Assembly: GCA_035461525.1 (NCBI GenBank)
Contig: DATHVD010000109.1
Span: 1 to 49,668 of the forward strand
Source of the DNA: JAIBJN01 sp035461525
Lineage (GTDB): Bacteria > Actinomycetota > Thermoleophilia > Gaiellales > Gaiellaceae
Direction of reading: 5' to 3'
DNA: 49,668 nt
The notes below the pieces were generated by a model. That model was not told where the DNA came from. It saw only the letters and a list, made by a program, of their open reading frames with translations, and did no database searches. This document shows, piece by piece, positions 24,581-33,850 of this stretch. Within the stretch, counting starts at the first letter, position 1. Every line of letters starts with the position of its first letter. A program made the position numbers and the translations under genes.

Positions 24581-25865
24581 CCGGCTCGGCGAGCGATTCC
24601 TCCAGGATCTCGAGGCCGCGGTCGAGGTCCTCGTCCGAGATCACGAGCGGCGCGAGGATGCGGACGACGTTGCCGTCGAGGCCGCAGGCGAGGAGGACGA
24701 GGCCGCGCTCGCGGGCGGCCGCGACCGTCGCCGCGGCGAGCGCGCCCGCCGGCTCCCTCGTCTCCGGGTCGGCGACGAGCTCGAGCGCCTGCATCGCCCC
24801 GAGCCCGCGCACCTCGCCGACGGCGGGGATCCGCCCGGCGATCGCCTCGAGCCCGGCGCGGATGCGCTCGCCGAGCTCGCGCGCGCGCCGCTGGAACGCC
24901 TCGCTCACGACCTCGTCGAGGACGGCTACGGCCGCCGCGCAGGCGAGCGGGTTGCCGCCGAACGTGCCTCCGAGTCCGCCGGGACCGGGGGCGTCCATGA
25001 GCTCGGCGCGGCCGGTGACCGCGGCGAGCGGGAGGCCGCCTCCGAGCGACTTGCCGGAGACGAGGAGGTCCGGCTCGACCCCGTAGTGCTCGATCGCCCA
25101 CACGGGGCCGGTGCGGCCGACGCCGCTCTGCACCTCGTCGTTCACGTACACGATCCCGTGGCGGTCGCAGAGCTCGCGCAGACGTGGGGGGAAGTCGCGC
25201 GGCATCGGGACGAACCCGCCTTCGCCCTGGACGGGCTCGATCACCAGGCATGCGACCGCCTCGGGATCGACCTCGGATCGGAAGAGCGCCTCCAGCCCGC
25301 GGACCGCGTCGTCGGTCGTGATGCCGCGGTACGGGTAGGGCGCGGGCGCGCGGTAGACCTCGGGCGCAAAGGGGCCGAAGCCGCGCTTGTAGACGACCTT
25401 GCTCGTCATCGTCATGGTCAGGAGCGTGCGGCCGTGGAAGGCCCGGTCGAAGACGACCACGGCCGGCCGGCCGGTCGCCGCGCGCGCGATCTTGACGGCG
25501 TTCTCGATCGCCTCCGCGCCCGAGTTGACGAGCAGGCTCCGCTGCTCGCCGCCCCGACAAGGGCTCAGCTCGGCCAGGCGCCGGCAGACGTCCACGTAGG
25601 GCTCGTACATCCCGACCATGAAGCACTGGTGCAGGTAGCGGTCCGCCTGCTCGTGGATCGCGGCGACCGCGGCGGGCAGCCCGTGCCCCGTGTTCTGGCA
25701 GCCGAGGCCGCCGGCGAAGTCGATGTACGTCCGCCCGTCCACGTCCTCGATGCGGGCGCCCTCGGCGCGGGCAACGACGAGGGGCGGCGTGGAGACCCCG
25801 GCGGCCACGTAGCGGCGGCGGGCCTCGAGCACGGCCTCGCTGGCGCTGTGCTCCCGGACGGACAT
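24555..25865 (-). CDS. Class III pyridoxal-phosphate aminotransferase (4-aminobutyrate aminotransferase-like)
   Basis: 436 residues. Landmarks in order: YIDFAGGLGCQNTGH, the phosphate-binding NSGAEAIENAVKIAR, the FHGRTL turn, EPVQGEGGFVP, the cofactor-contacting NDEVQSGVGRTG, and the Schiff-base lysine in LVSGKSLGGGLPLAAV. The set is typical of GABA aminotransferases. With the PuuD-like and aldehyde dehydrogenase genes in this region, breakdown of GABA or polyamines to succinate semialdehyde is plausible, though the genes are not in one operon. ATG 25865 is set by a -10 box 7 bases upstream. The 3' end overlaps the LLM gene. Confidence 0.88.
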   Translation of the reverse strand: MSVREHSASEAVLEARRRYVAAGVSTPPLVVARAEGARIEDVDGRTYIDFAGGLGCQNTGHGLPAAVAAIHEQADRYLHQCFMVGMYEPYVDVCRRLAELSPCRGGEQRSLLVNSGAEAIENAVKIARAATGRPAVVVFDRAFHGRTLLTMTMTSKVVYKRGFGPFAPEVYRAPAPYPYRGITTDDAVRGLEALFRSEVDPEAVACLVIEPVQGEGGFVPMPRDFPPRLRELCDRHGIVYVNDEVQSGVGRTGPVWAIEHYGVEPDLLVSGKSLGGGLPLAAVTGRAELMDAPGPGGLGGTFGGNPLACAAAVAVLDEVVSEAFQRRARELGERIRAGLEAIAGRIPAVGEVRGLGAMQALELVADPETREPAGALAAATVAAARERGLVLLACGLDGNVVRILAPLVISDEDLDRGLEILEESLAEPATSPPAPS

Positions 25866-25872
25866 GGCTTCG

Positions 25873-25878
25873 AGGCTA
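25873..25878 (-). promoter_or_regulatory. Leaderless -10 box for the aminotransferase
   Basis: On the minus strand TAGCCT, 7 bases, ATG 25865. Confidence 0.5.
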
Positions 25879-25928
25879 CTCCTGCATCCGGCGGGCCGCC
25901 ATGGCCCGCACGGCCCAATCCCTGCCGC

Positions 25929-25934
25929 TATCCT
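25929..25934 (+). promoter_or_regulatory. Leaderless -10 box for the YdcZ-type transporter
   Basis: TATCCT, 7 bases, GTG 25942. It is divergent from the aminotransferase promoter 50 bases away. Confidence 0.5.
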
Positions 25935-25941
25935 CGCCGCC

Positions 25942-26388
25942 GTGTCGGCGACCTCGGTCGCGGTCGTTCTCTCGGTCGTGGCCGGCTTGGCCGGTTCGAT
26001 CCAGGTCGCCGTCAGCGGCACCATGGGCCGGCGGATCGGGGTGCTCGAGGCGACCGCGTTCGCCTCCATCGTCGCCGCGCTGATCGTCTGCGCCGCCGTC
26101 GTGGCGACCCGCGGCGGCCTGGGCGGCGTCGGCGCGGGCATCCGCCAGCCTCCGTGGCTCTGGACGGCGGGCGCCATGGGCGCGATCGTCGTCACGACGA
26201 TCACCTTCGCCGCCCCGCGCATCGGGACCTTCGCGACGATCGGCCTCCTCATCGCCGGCCAGCTCGCTATGGGCGTCCTCATCGACGCCTTCGGCCTCTT
26301 CGGCCTCGAGCGCATCCCGGTCACTCCCGCCCGGATCGCCGGCCTGCTCCTCCTCGCTGTGGGAGCGCTCCTTGTCCTCAAGCGCTAG
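25942..26388 (+). CDS. DMT-superfamily membrane protein (DUF606/YdcZ type)
   Basis: 148 residues with four or five hydrophobic segments covering nearly the whole chain. VAVVLSVVAGLAGSIQVAVSGTMGRRIGVLEATAFASIVA matches the YdcZ pattern, in which a Gln and a Gly-Arg-Arg-Gly lie between the first helices. PPWLWTAGAMGAIVVTTITFAAPRIGTFATI is the conserved third and fourth segment. Such half-size transporters dimerise; substrates are mostly unknown. GTG 25942 was chosen because of the -10 box 7 bases before it; an earlier in-frame start would add a non-hydrophobic low-complexity tail. Confidence 0.78.
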   Translation: MSATSVAVVLSVVAGLAGSIQVAVSGTMGRRIGVLEATAFASIVAALIVCAAVVATRGGLGGVGAGIRQPPWLWTAGAMGAIVVTTITFAAPRIGTFATIGLLIAGQLAMGVLIDAFGLFGLERIPVTPARIAGLLLLAVGALLVLKR

Positions 26389-26402
26389 GAGCCCGTCCAC
26401 AG

Positions 26403-26498
26403 ACACGTCCCCTCCGGCCACGTCAGGGGTCAGACCCCGGCCATGGCTGCACACGTCCCCTCCGGCCACGTCAGGGGTCAGACCCCGGCCATGGCTGC
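26403..26498. repeat. Two perfect 48-bp tandem repeats carrying the GGGGTCAGACCCC palindrome
   Basis: Units 26403-26450 and 26451-26498 are identical over 48 bases. Each has acacgtcccc, a 17-base gap, then aggggtcagaccccgg and ccatggctgc. The 13-base palindromic core is the same as at 28-50. The remaining intergenic DNA (26389-26402, 26499-26611) shows no gene. Confidence 0.85.
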
Positions 26499-26611
26499 GG
26501 GGGACGGTCTGGCGCATGGTTGCGGGGCCCGGGGACGTCCCGGAGGGCCGGCGGACCCTGTGGACGCCGAATCCGGAGCGAACGCGGCCGAAAGGACGCC
26601 GCGGCTCGCGG

Positions 26612-28084
26612 CTAGAGGCCCCAGGGGTTCGACGGGCGCGCGCCCGTCGAGAAGAGGACGCTCTTCGTCTCCAGGTACGCCTGGAGCGTCTCGAGCGCCT
26701 GCTCGCGGCCGAAGCCGGACTGCTTGTAGCCGCCGAAGGGGATTCCGGGGAACGCGCCGTACGGGAGGTTGATCGTCACCGTCCCGGAGTGGATGCGCCG
26801 GGCGACCCGGTGACCGCGCGCGGGGTCCTGCGACCAGACCGTCGCCATGAGGCCGTAGCGGACGTCGTTCGCGATCCGGATCGCGTCCTTCTCGTCCTCG
26901 AAGGGCACGACGGCGAGCACGGGGCCGAAGATCTCCTCCTGCGCCACGGTCGCGCCGCCGTCGTCCGCCGCCAGCACCGTCGGTGGGTAGAAGGCACCGT
27001 CGCCCTCCGCCGGCTCGCCGCCGGCGACGACCTCGGCCCCCTCCTCGCGGCCGGTCTCGACGTAGCCGTGCACCCGCTCGCGGTGCGCGCGGGAGACGAG
27101 CGAGCCCATCTGCGTCTCGGGGTCGAGCGGGTCGCCGACCCTTACCGCGCGCGCCTTCTCGGCGACTAGCATGACCACGTCGTCGAAGATCGAGCGCTCG
27201 ACGAGCAGGCGCGAGCGGGCGTCGCAGCTCTGGCCCGCCGAGTAGTAGATCCCGTAGGCCGTCGAGGCGACCGCGTCCTCGACGTCGGCGTCGGCGAAGA
27301 CGATCGCGGGGCTCTTCCCGCCGAGCTCCAGCGTGACGCGCTTGATCGGGTCGCCGGCGAGCCGCATGATCTCCGCCCCCGTCGCCGTCGAGCCGGTGAA
27401 GGAGACCTTGTCCACGCCGGCGTGCGAGACGAGGTGCGCTCCCGCCGTCGGCCCGTCGCCGGGGACGACGTTCACGACCCCGGCCGGGATGCCGACCTCC
27501 GCGGCGATCTCCGCGAGGCGGACGGCCGTGAGCGGCGTCGCCGGATCCGGCTTGAGGACGACGGTGCAGCCGGCTGCGAGCGCGGGCGCGAGCTTCCAGC
27601 CCGCGAGCATGATCGGGTAGTTCCAGGGGACGATCTGGCCGCAGACGCCGACCGGCTCCTTGAGCGTGTAGGCGAGGATGGAGCCGCCGATCGGGCGCGT
27701 GGCGCCCTCGATGGAGCCGATCGCCGAGGCCATGAAGCGGAAGCTCTCGGCGGCCACCGCGACCTCCGCCTTCGCCGAGATCAGCGCCTTGCCGACGTTC
27801 CGGGTCTCGAGCTCCGCGAGCTCCTTGCGGTTGGCGACGATCGCGTCGGCGAGCGCGTGGAGGAGGCGCGAGCGCTCGTTCGGCGGCGTCTTCCCCCACG
27901 GGCCGGCGAGCGCGGCGCGGGCCGCCGCCACCGCCCGGTCGACGTCGCCCGGGCCGCCGGCGGCGGCCCGGGCGAAAGGCTTCCCGGTCGCCGGCTCGGC
28001 GAGGTCGCGGACCTCCCCGTCTCCCGGCTCGGCGGTCTCCCCGTCGATGAAGAGCCCGAACTCCCTCTCGGTCGCCACAGCCAT
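26612..28084 (-). CDS. NAD(P)-dependent aldehyde dehydrogenase (betaine-aldehyde / aminobutyraldehyde type)
   Basis: 490 residues, full-length ALDH. GQIVPWNYPIMLAGWKLAPA and LKPDPATPLTA line the cofactor site, FTGSTATGAEIM is the NAD loop, the general base is in VTLELGGKSP, and the catalytic cysteine is in SAGQSCDARSRLLVE. EEIFGPVLAV and PFGGYKQSGFGRE complete the family. It oxidises small aldehydes to acids in the cytoplasm; homologues act on betaine, gamma-aminobutyr- or phenylacetaldehyde. It stands alone behind its own leaderless promoter, divergent from a membrane protein gene. Confidence 0.9.
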   Translation of the reverse strand: MAVATEREFGLFIDGETAEPGDGEVRDLAEPATGKPFARAAAGGPGDVDRAVAAARAALAGPWGKTPPNERSRLLHALADAIVANRKELAELETRNVGKALISAKAEVAVAAESFRFMASAIGSIEGATRPIGGSILAYTLKEPVGVCGQIVPWNYPIMLAGWKLAPALAAGCTVVLKPDPATPLTAVRLAEIAAEVGIPAGVVNVVPGDGPTAGAHLVSHAGVDKVSFTGSTATGAEIMRLAGDPIKRVTLELGGKSPAIVFADADVEDAVASTAYGIYYSAGQSCDARSRLLVERSIFDDVVMLVAEKARAVRVGDPLDPETQMGSLVSRAHRERVHGYVETGREEGAEVVAGGEPAEGDGAFYPPTVLAADDGGATVAQEEIFGPVLAVVPFEDEKDAIRIANDVRYGLMATVWSQDPARGHRVARRIHSGTVTINLPYGAFPGIPFGGYKQSGFGREQALETLQAYLETKSVLFSTGARPSNPWGL

Positions 28085-28092
28085 CGGCCGGG

Positions 28093-28098
28093 ACGATA
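28093..28098 (-). promoter_or_regulatory. Leaderless -10 box for the aldehyde dehydrogenase
   Basis: On the minus strand TATCGT, 8 bases, ATG 28084. Confidence 0.5.
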
Positions 28099-28124
28099 GC
28101 GCGGCCGGTGTCCTGGACGTCGCG

Positions 28125-28130
28125 TATGCT
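28125..28130 (+). promoter_or_regulatory. Leaderless -10 box for the small membrane protein
   Basis: TATGCT, 7 bases, GTG 28138. The box contains the ATG at 28126, which therefore is probably not the start codon. Confidence 0.5.
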
Positions 28131-28137
28131 CGCCGAC

Positions 28138-28512
28138 GTGACGCAGGCGCGCGTGCTCTTCTTCGGCGTCGCGGTCGTCTACCTCGCCGGGGTCGCCGCC
28201 CAGTTCTTCCTGGCGGGCCTCGGCGCCTTCGGCGCGCGAAACTATGACATCCACAACGTCCTCGGGCTCATCCTCGCCGCGCTGACGCTCGTCCTGCTCG
28301 TGCTCGCGCTCGCCGGCAAGGTGCCGCGGACGCTCCTGGCGCTGACGGCGGGGCTGATCGGCCTCAACGTCCTCCAGGTCTTCCTGGCCCGCATCGACGT
28401 CGAGGAGATCGCGGCTCTCCACGTCGTCAACGCCCTCGCGATCGTCTACGTCGCCCACGAGATCATGCAGCGCTCCCGCCGCTTCCTCGCGGCGGAGATG
28501 GCGCGCTCCTGA
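28138..28512 (+). CDS. Four-helix membrane protein (DUF6220-like)
   Basis: 124 residues with four hydrophobic segments: VLFFGVAVVYLAGVAAQFFLAGL, NVLGLILAALTLVLLVLALAG, LLALTAGLIGLNVLQVFLA and LHVVNALAIVYVAHEIM. The QFFLAGLGAF stretch, His in the second segment (DIHNVLG) and His in the fourth (LHVVNAL) resemble DUF6220 proteins, whose function is unknown; paired membrane histidines could bind heme. GTG 28138 is favoured by the -10 box. The last 50 bases overlap the 3' end of the opposite-strand MMPL gene. Confidence 0.7.
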   Translation: MTQARVLFFGVAVVYLAGVAAQFFLAGLGAFGARNYDIHNVLGLILAALTLVLLVLALAGKVPRTLLALTAGLIGLNVLQVFLARIDVEEIAALHVVNALAIVYVAHEIMQRSRRFLAAEMARS

Positions 28513-30543
28513 CCGGAAGCCCTCCGGGCAACCACGAGCGCGGGCCGAGGAGGAGCGCCGCCGAGGGGACGAGAAGCGTCCGGACGACGAAGGCGTCGAT
28601 GAGGAGGCCGAGCGCGACGGCGAAGCCGAGCTGGAATAGCTGCTCGAGCGGCAGAAGGAGGAGGGCGAGGAACGTCCCGGCGAGGATGAGGCCGGCGCTC
28701 GTGATCACGCCGCCCGTCCGCTCGAGGCCGAGAAGGACGCCGGTGCGCGCATCGGTCCTCCCCGCCTCCTCGCGGATCCGGGCCATGAGGAAGATGTTGT
28801 AGTCGATGCCGAGCGCCGAGACGAAGACGAAGACGAAGAGGACGAGGCTCGGATCCGTTCCGGGCGAGTCGAAGACCCAACGGAAGGCCGCGAAAGCAAT
28901 GCCCATTGTCGCGGCGAACGAGAGGATCACCGTCCCGATCAGGTAGAGAGGCGCGACGAGCGCGCGCAGGAGCGCGACCAGGATCAGGAAGATGACGAGG
29001 AGGACGAGGGGGACGACGATCGCCACGTCTCGGCTCGTCGTCTCCCGGGTGTCGGCCTCCTCGGCGGTCGGGCCGCCGACGGCCTCGATCGCCTCGTCCG
29101 AGTACGGGTCGGCCGCGAGCACGGCCTCGAGCCGCGCGATCCGGCCGTCCTCGCTCCGCTCGGTCGGCTGCACGGAGGCAACCGCCTCCTCGGCCTCGAG
29201 AGCCTCGGCCACGGCCCGCGCCGCGTCGTCGACGTTCGCGGGCCCCGTCTCCACGAGCACCTGGGGCGGCGCGAGCTCGCCGGGAGGGAGCGCCTCGGCG
29301 AGCACCTCGGCCCCCTGCACCGACTCGGTCTCGCTGCGAATGCCCGCGCTCAGCGAGAGACCAGGGAGGTCGACGAGCAGCCCCGTGGCCGCGAGCCCGA
29401 GCGCGGCGGTCGTGGCCGCCGCGGTGGAGAGGGGCCGGCGGGCGACCGCGTCCCCGACGCGCCGCCAGATCCCGCGCCTGCCGCCGCTCTCGCTCCCCTC
29501 ACGCGGCACCGCCGGCCAGAACGCCCTCCGCCCGGCGATGGTGAGGAGCGCCGGCAGGAGCGTCAGCCCGGCGATCATCGTCACCGCCACGCCCAGCGCC
29601 GGCACCGGCCCGGAGGCGCGCGTCGAAGCGAAGCCCGCGACGAGGAGGACGAGCATCGCGGCGACGACGGTGCCGCCGCTCGACAGGATTGCGGGCGACG
29701 TGTGCCGGAGCGCCTGGGCCATCGCCTCGTGCTTGTCGCTCCTCCGGCGTAGCTCCTCGCGGTAGCGGGAGACGATCAGGAGGCAGTAATCGGTCCCCGC
29801 GCCGAACATGAGGATGATCAGGAGGCCGGTCGTCTGCCCGTTGACGTCGAGGCCCGTCTGCGAGACGAGGAGGTAGACGAGGCCGGCGGCCACGGCGTAG
29901 GCGAGCGCGACGACGAAAAGGGGGACGAAAGCGATCGCAGGCGAGCGGTAGATGGCGAGCAGCAGCGTGAGGATGAGGAGCGTCGTCGCGACGAGAAGGG
30001 TGCCGTCGATCGAGCCGAAGACCTCGACCGCGTCGACGCTCAGCCCGGCGGGCCCCGTGAGGTACGTCTCGAGCCCGCCGCCGCCGGCCGTACCGCGCCG
30101 CAGCTCCTCGACCACGACCTGGATCCCGTCGATCGTCGGCGCCGTCACCGGGATGACCGCGAGTGCCGTCGTCCCGTCCTCGGAGAGGAGCCGCTGCCCG
30201 GCGGCTCCGTCTCGAGCGGCGAGACGGCCGGGGCGGTCCCGGCGAGGCCCTCGATCACGGCGAGGTCGGAGCGAATCGCCTCACGGTCGGCATCCGTGAG
30301 CCCTGACGCGCGGTGGTAGACGACGAGCGCCGGAACCGAGCTGCCCGAGGCGAACCGTTCCTCGAGGAGCTCGAGCACGCGAGTCGACTCGGCCGCCGCC
30401 GGGAGAAAGGCGGACTGGTCGTTGACCGTCGCCTCCTGGAGCCGCGGCTGGAGCGCGCCGAGCCCGAGCGCGACGACGAGCCAGACGCCGACGATGACCC
30501 ACTTCGCCCGCGGGCCGGCGGCTCTTGTCCAGAGCCTGTTCAT
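28463..30543 (-). pseudogene. MMPL-family transporter interrupted by a frameshift
   Basis: Two adjacent frames together make one RND/MMPL protein of about 690 residues. The first (30543 to 30145) has the N-terminal helix WVIVGVWLVVALGLGAL and loop up to AVSPLETE, then runs out of frame. The second frame carries the continuation from about 30195: AAGQRLLSEDGTTALAVIPV precedes the nominal GTG start at 30148, followed by two sets of helices with LLIILMFGAGTDYCLLIVSR and FVFVFVSALGIDYNIFL. So a single-base indel lies near 30195-30205. It follows the thiolase gene by 12 bases on the same strand. A TAGAAT box lies 9 bases before ATG 30543. It may be a true pseudogene or an assembly error. Confidence 0.8.
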
Positions 30544-30555
30544 AGTCTGTAGATT

Positions 30556-31734
<1,179 letters not shown>

Positions 31735-31742
31735 CAGGAGCG

Positions 31743-31748
31743 AGTCTA
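31743..31748 (-). promoter_or_regulatory. Leaderless -10 box for the thiolase
   Basis: On the minus strand TAGACT, 8 bases, ATG 31734. Confidence 0.5.
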
Positions 31749-31767
31749 GATGCGCGGCCGGGTTCGC

Positions 31768-32598
31768 CTAGGCCACGAACTCGACGCGGACGGGCCGCTC
31801 GAAGGCGCCCGCCTCCTCGCCCCGGCGGAGCAGCTCGGCGATGGCCTGCCTGCCCTCCTCGCCGTAGTCTTCGGTGAGCTCGTTCACGTACATGCCGACG
31901 AACCGGTCGGCGAGCTCCGCCGATAGGCCCCGCCCGAACTTGAGCGCGTACTCGAGCGCCTCCTCGCGGTGGGCGAGCCCGGCGCGGATCGAGTCGCCGA
32001 GGACGTCGGAAAGCACACGGAGGGTCTCCTCCCCCAGATCGCGGCGCGCGACGTTGATCCCGAGGGGAAGCGGCAGGCCCGTCTCCAGAAGCCACCACTC
32101 GCCGAGGTCGACGACCCGGCGGAGCCCGCGGCGCTCGTACGTGAGCTGCCCTTCGTGGATGAGGAGCCCGGCCTCGGCCCGGCCCTCCTCGACCTCCTCC
32201 ATGATCCGGTCGAACGGCACCTCGCGGAAGCGGAAGTCGCCGCCGAGGTAGAAGCGCAGCACGAGGAACGCGGTCGTCATGCGGCCCGGAACGGCGACCT
32301 CGAGGCCGGCGAGCTCGTCGCGGTCGATCGGGCGCCTCGAGACGACGACGGGGCCGTAGCCCGACCCCATGCTCGCCCCGTGCGGGAGGATGACGTAGCG
32401 ATCCTGAACGAACGGGTACGAGTGGAGCGAGATCGCGGTCACCTCGAGCCGTCCCTCGAGCGCCCACTCGTTGAGAGTCTGGATGTCTTCGAGCACGTGC
32501 TCGAACTCGAAGCCGCGCGGGTCGACGCGTCCCGCGGCGAGACCCCAGAACATGAAGGCGTCGTCGGGATCCGGGCTATGTCCGAGTCGAATGCGCAG
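31768..32598 (-). CDS. MqnA/MqnD-family protein (futalosine menaquinone pathway-like), CTG start
   Basis: 276 residues from the proposed CTG. The family motif at the N-terminus, LGHSPDPDDAFMFWGLAAG, matches the Ser-Pro-x-Pro-(N/D)-D-x-F signature of 1,4-dihydroxy-6-naphthoate synthase and its substrate-binding-like relatives. Further landmarks are EVTAISLHSYPF, GSGYGPVVVSRR, VAVPGRMTTAFLVLRFYLGG and GLLIHEGQLTY, the last holding the catalytic His region of MqnD. No ATG, GTG or TTG exists between the in-frame stop at 32670 and the motif; the first ATG (32553) would cut the motif in half. CTG 32598 sits 8 bases after a TAGCCT box. It is divergent from the DtxR gene. The alternative is an uncharacterised MqnA/D paralogue. 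Confidence 0.78.
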   Translation of the reverse strand: MRIRLGHSPDPDDAFMFWGLAAGRVDPRGFEFEHVLEDIQTLNEWALEGRLEVTAISLHSYPFVQDRYVILPHGASMGSGYGPVVVSRRPIDRDELAGLEVAVPGRMTTAFLVLRFYLGGDFRFREVPFDRIMEEVEEGRAEAGLLIHEGQLTYERRGLRRVVDLGEWWLLETGLPLPLGINVARRDLGEETLRVLSDVLGDSIRAGLAHREEALEYALKFGRGLSAELADRFVGMYVNELTEDYGEEGRQAIAELLRRGEEAGAFERPVRVEFVA

Positions 32599-32606
32599 AG
32601 GGCGCG

Positions 32607-32612
32607 AGGCTA
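32607..32612 (-). promoter_or_regulatory. Leaderless -10 box for the MqnA/MqnD-like gene
   Basis: On the minus strand TAGCCT, 8 bases, CTG 32598. The spacing equals that of the ATG/GTG leaderless genes in this window and supports CTG as the start. Confidence 0.45.
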
Positions 32613-32650
32613 GCAGGGCCGGGGGAAGCCCGTCCCGGGAGGCGCCCGAG

Positions 32651-32656
32651 TAGAAT
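32651..32656 (+). promoter_or_regulatory. Leaderless -10 box for the DtxR-family regulator
   Basis: TAGAAT, 7 bases, GTG 32664. Confidence 0.6.
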
Positions 32657-32663
32657 TTGAGGT

Positions 32664-33323
32664 GTGTCTAAAACCGACCTCTCGGCCGCGATTCAGGACT
32701 ACCTGAAGGAGATCTACAAGCTCCAGTCGGAAGGCACGAAGCCGACGACGACTGCGATCGCCAGGCGGATGGGCGTCGCACCGAGCTCGGCAACGTCGAT
32801 GCTGAAGAAGCTCGCCGCGCTCGGGCTGGCAGACCACTCGCCGTACCGTGGCGTGGAGCTGTCGGAGGCGGGGACGAAGATCGCGCTCGAGGTCGTCCGC
32901 CACCACCGGCTGCTCGAGCAGTACCTCGCCGAGACGCTCGGGCTCCCCATCGACGCCGTTCACGCCGAGGCCGACCGGCTGGAGCACGTCATCTCCGAGG
33001 AGCTCGAGGCGCGAATCGACGAGGCGCTCGGCTTCCCGACGCACGATCCGCACGGCGACCCGATCCCGGACGCGGGCCTCCGGGTGGAGGCGAGGGCGCT
33101 CCGCTCGCTCGACGCACTCGAGCCCGGGCAGGAGGCGACCGTGAAGCGGGTGCCCGACGGCGACTCCGCCCTCCTCCGCTACCTCGCCGGCCTTCGCCTC
33201 GTCCCGGGCGGCCGAGTGACGATGAAGCGCTCAGAGCCTTTCCACGGCCCGCTCACGGTCGTGGTGGACGGCAGCGAGCACGTCATCTCGCGCGAGCTCG
33301 CGATGCAGATCGGGATCACGTAG
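32664..33323 (+). CDS. DtxR/MntR/IdeR-family metal-dependent repressor
   Basis: 219 residues. Winged helix at residues 1-65 (IQDYLKEIYKLQ, then TAIARRMGVAPSSATSMLKKLAALGL, ending in YRGVELSEAG). The dimerisation and metal domain follows with typical ligands: VVRHHRLLEQYL, AVHAEADRLEHVISEELEARI and FPTHDPHGDPIP. An SH3-like FeoA domain covers about 148-219. Such proteins use Fe(II) or Mn(II) as corepressor. Its target is not evident: neighbours are the divergent MqnA/D-like gene and unknown proteins. A convergent-gap repeat follows it. Confidence 0.9.
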   Translation: MSKTDLSAAIQDYLKEIYKLQSEGTKPTTTAIARRMGVAPSSATSMLKKLAALGLADHSPYRGVELSEAGTKIALEVVRHHRLLEQYLAETLGLPIDAVHAEADRLEHVISEELEARIDEALGFPTHDPHGDPIPDAGLRVEARALRSLDALEPGQEATVKRVPDGDSALLRYLAGLRLVPGGRVTMKRSEPFHGPLTVVVDGSEHVISRELAMQIGIT

Positions 33324-33390
33324 GGGCGACGCCCGGCTGCGCCACCTTTTTCCCGCCTTCGCGACGAAGTTGGTTCGGTCCGCGCACCAC

Positions 33391-33470
33391 GCGCGCGGCT
33401 TTCGGCGGTACGCTCGAAAGCGGGTGGTGGGCCGGGGTGCCCCAAGCGGAGAGGAAGCTGAGAGGCGAGC
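33391..33470. repeat. Structured intergenic element, copy A (convergent gap)
   Basis: Shares acgctcg, gcgggtggtgg and ccggggtg, in the same order and nearly the same spacing, with copy B at 37541-37625. It contains small stems CGCT-cgaa-AGCG and GGGG-tg-CCCC. It lies between the 3' ends of convergent genes, as does copy B. The flanking bases 33324-33390 show nothing else. Confidence 0.6.
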
Positions 33471-33485
33471 CGCGGGCCTGCAGGC

Positions 33486-33827
33486 CTACGGTTTGTGCCC
33501 GAAGAACCAGCGTTCCAGCGGCTTCAGCAGCTCCTCCTCGCCGAAGGGCGGCACTCGCTCGGCGAGGCCCTCCTCGGCCGACACCTGGAGGTCGTCGCGA
33601 AGCCCGTTGTTCGCCGCCTCGAGCGCGTCGCCGAGCTCGTAGCCTTCGAAGATGTAGTCGTCCGGGCGCGGCTCCGGCGTCCGCCGGTTGCCTATGTCGA
33701 TCGCCCTGCCGACGGCCCAGAGCGCGCCGGGACGGCGCTCGATCCAGATCACGATCTCCTCGCGCTGCCCGTCCTCCCCGATACCGTGGAGGACACGTTC
33801 CGCGAAGCGCATACCGTCGGGCTCCAC
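33486..33827 (-). CDS. Hypothetical protein
   Basis: 113 residues, acidic, soluble, without cysteines or membrane segments. The N-terminal half looks like beta-strands (EEIVIWIERRPGALWAVGRAI), the C-terminal half helical (YELGDALEAANNGLRDDLQV). I recognise no family. The GTG start is 7 bases after a TATCCT box on the minus strand, and a second small unknown gene diverges from it only 23 bases away. Its 3' end faces the repeat element. Confidence 0.65.
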   Translation of the reverse strand: MEPDGMRFAERVLHGIGEDGQREEIVIWIERRPGALWAVGRAIDIGNRRTPEPRPDDYIFEGYELGDALEAANNGLRDDLQVSAEEGLAERVPPFGEEELLKPLERWFFGHKP

Positions 33828-33834
33828 CGGACCA

Positions 33835-33840
33835 AGGATA
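33835..33840 (-). promoter_or_regulatory. Leaderless -10 box for the hypothetical gene ending at 33486
   Basis: On the minus strand TATCCT, 7 bases, GTG 33827. It overlaps by 2 bases the plus-strand box at 33839-33844, so only one polymerase can probably bind at a time. Confidence 0.55.
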
Positions 33841-33844
33841 CAAT
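33839..33844 (+). promoter_or_regulatory. Leaderless -10 box for the hypothetical gene at 33851
   Basis: TACAAT, 6 bases, GTG 33851. Confidence 0.55.
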
Positions 33845-33850
33845 CGCGGC

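Noticed and set aside
26403..26498. Possible CRISPR repeats
   Set aside because: The two units are directly adjacent with no spacer, only two copies, and no cas genes are near.
28126..28137. ATG 28126 as the start of the small membrane protein
   Set aside because: It lies inside the TATGCT -10 box; GTG 28138 has the spacing of the other leaderless genes.
30145..30148. GTGA junction read as two coupled MMPL subunit genes
   Set aside because: Homologous sequence in the second frame extends upstream of the junction into the first gene, so the split is a frameshift, not two designed genes.
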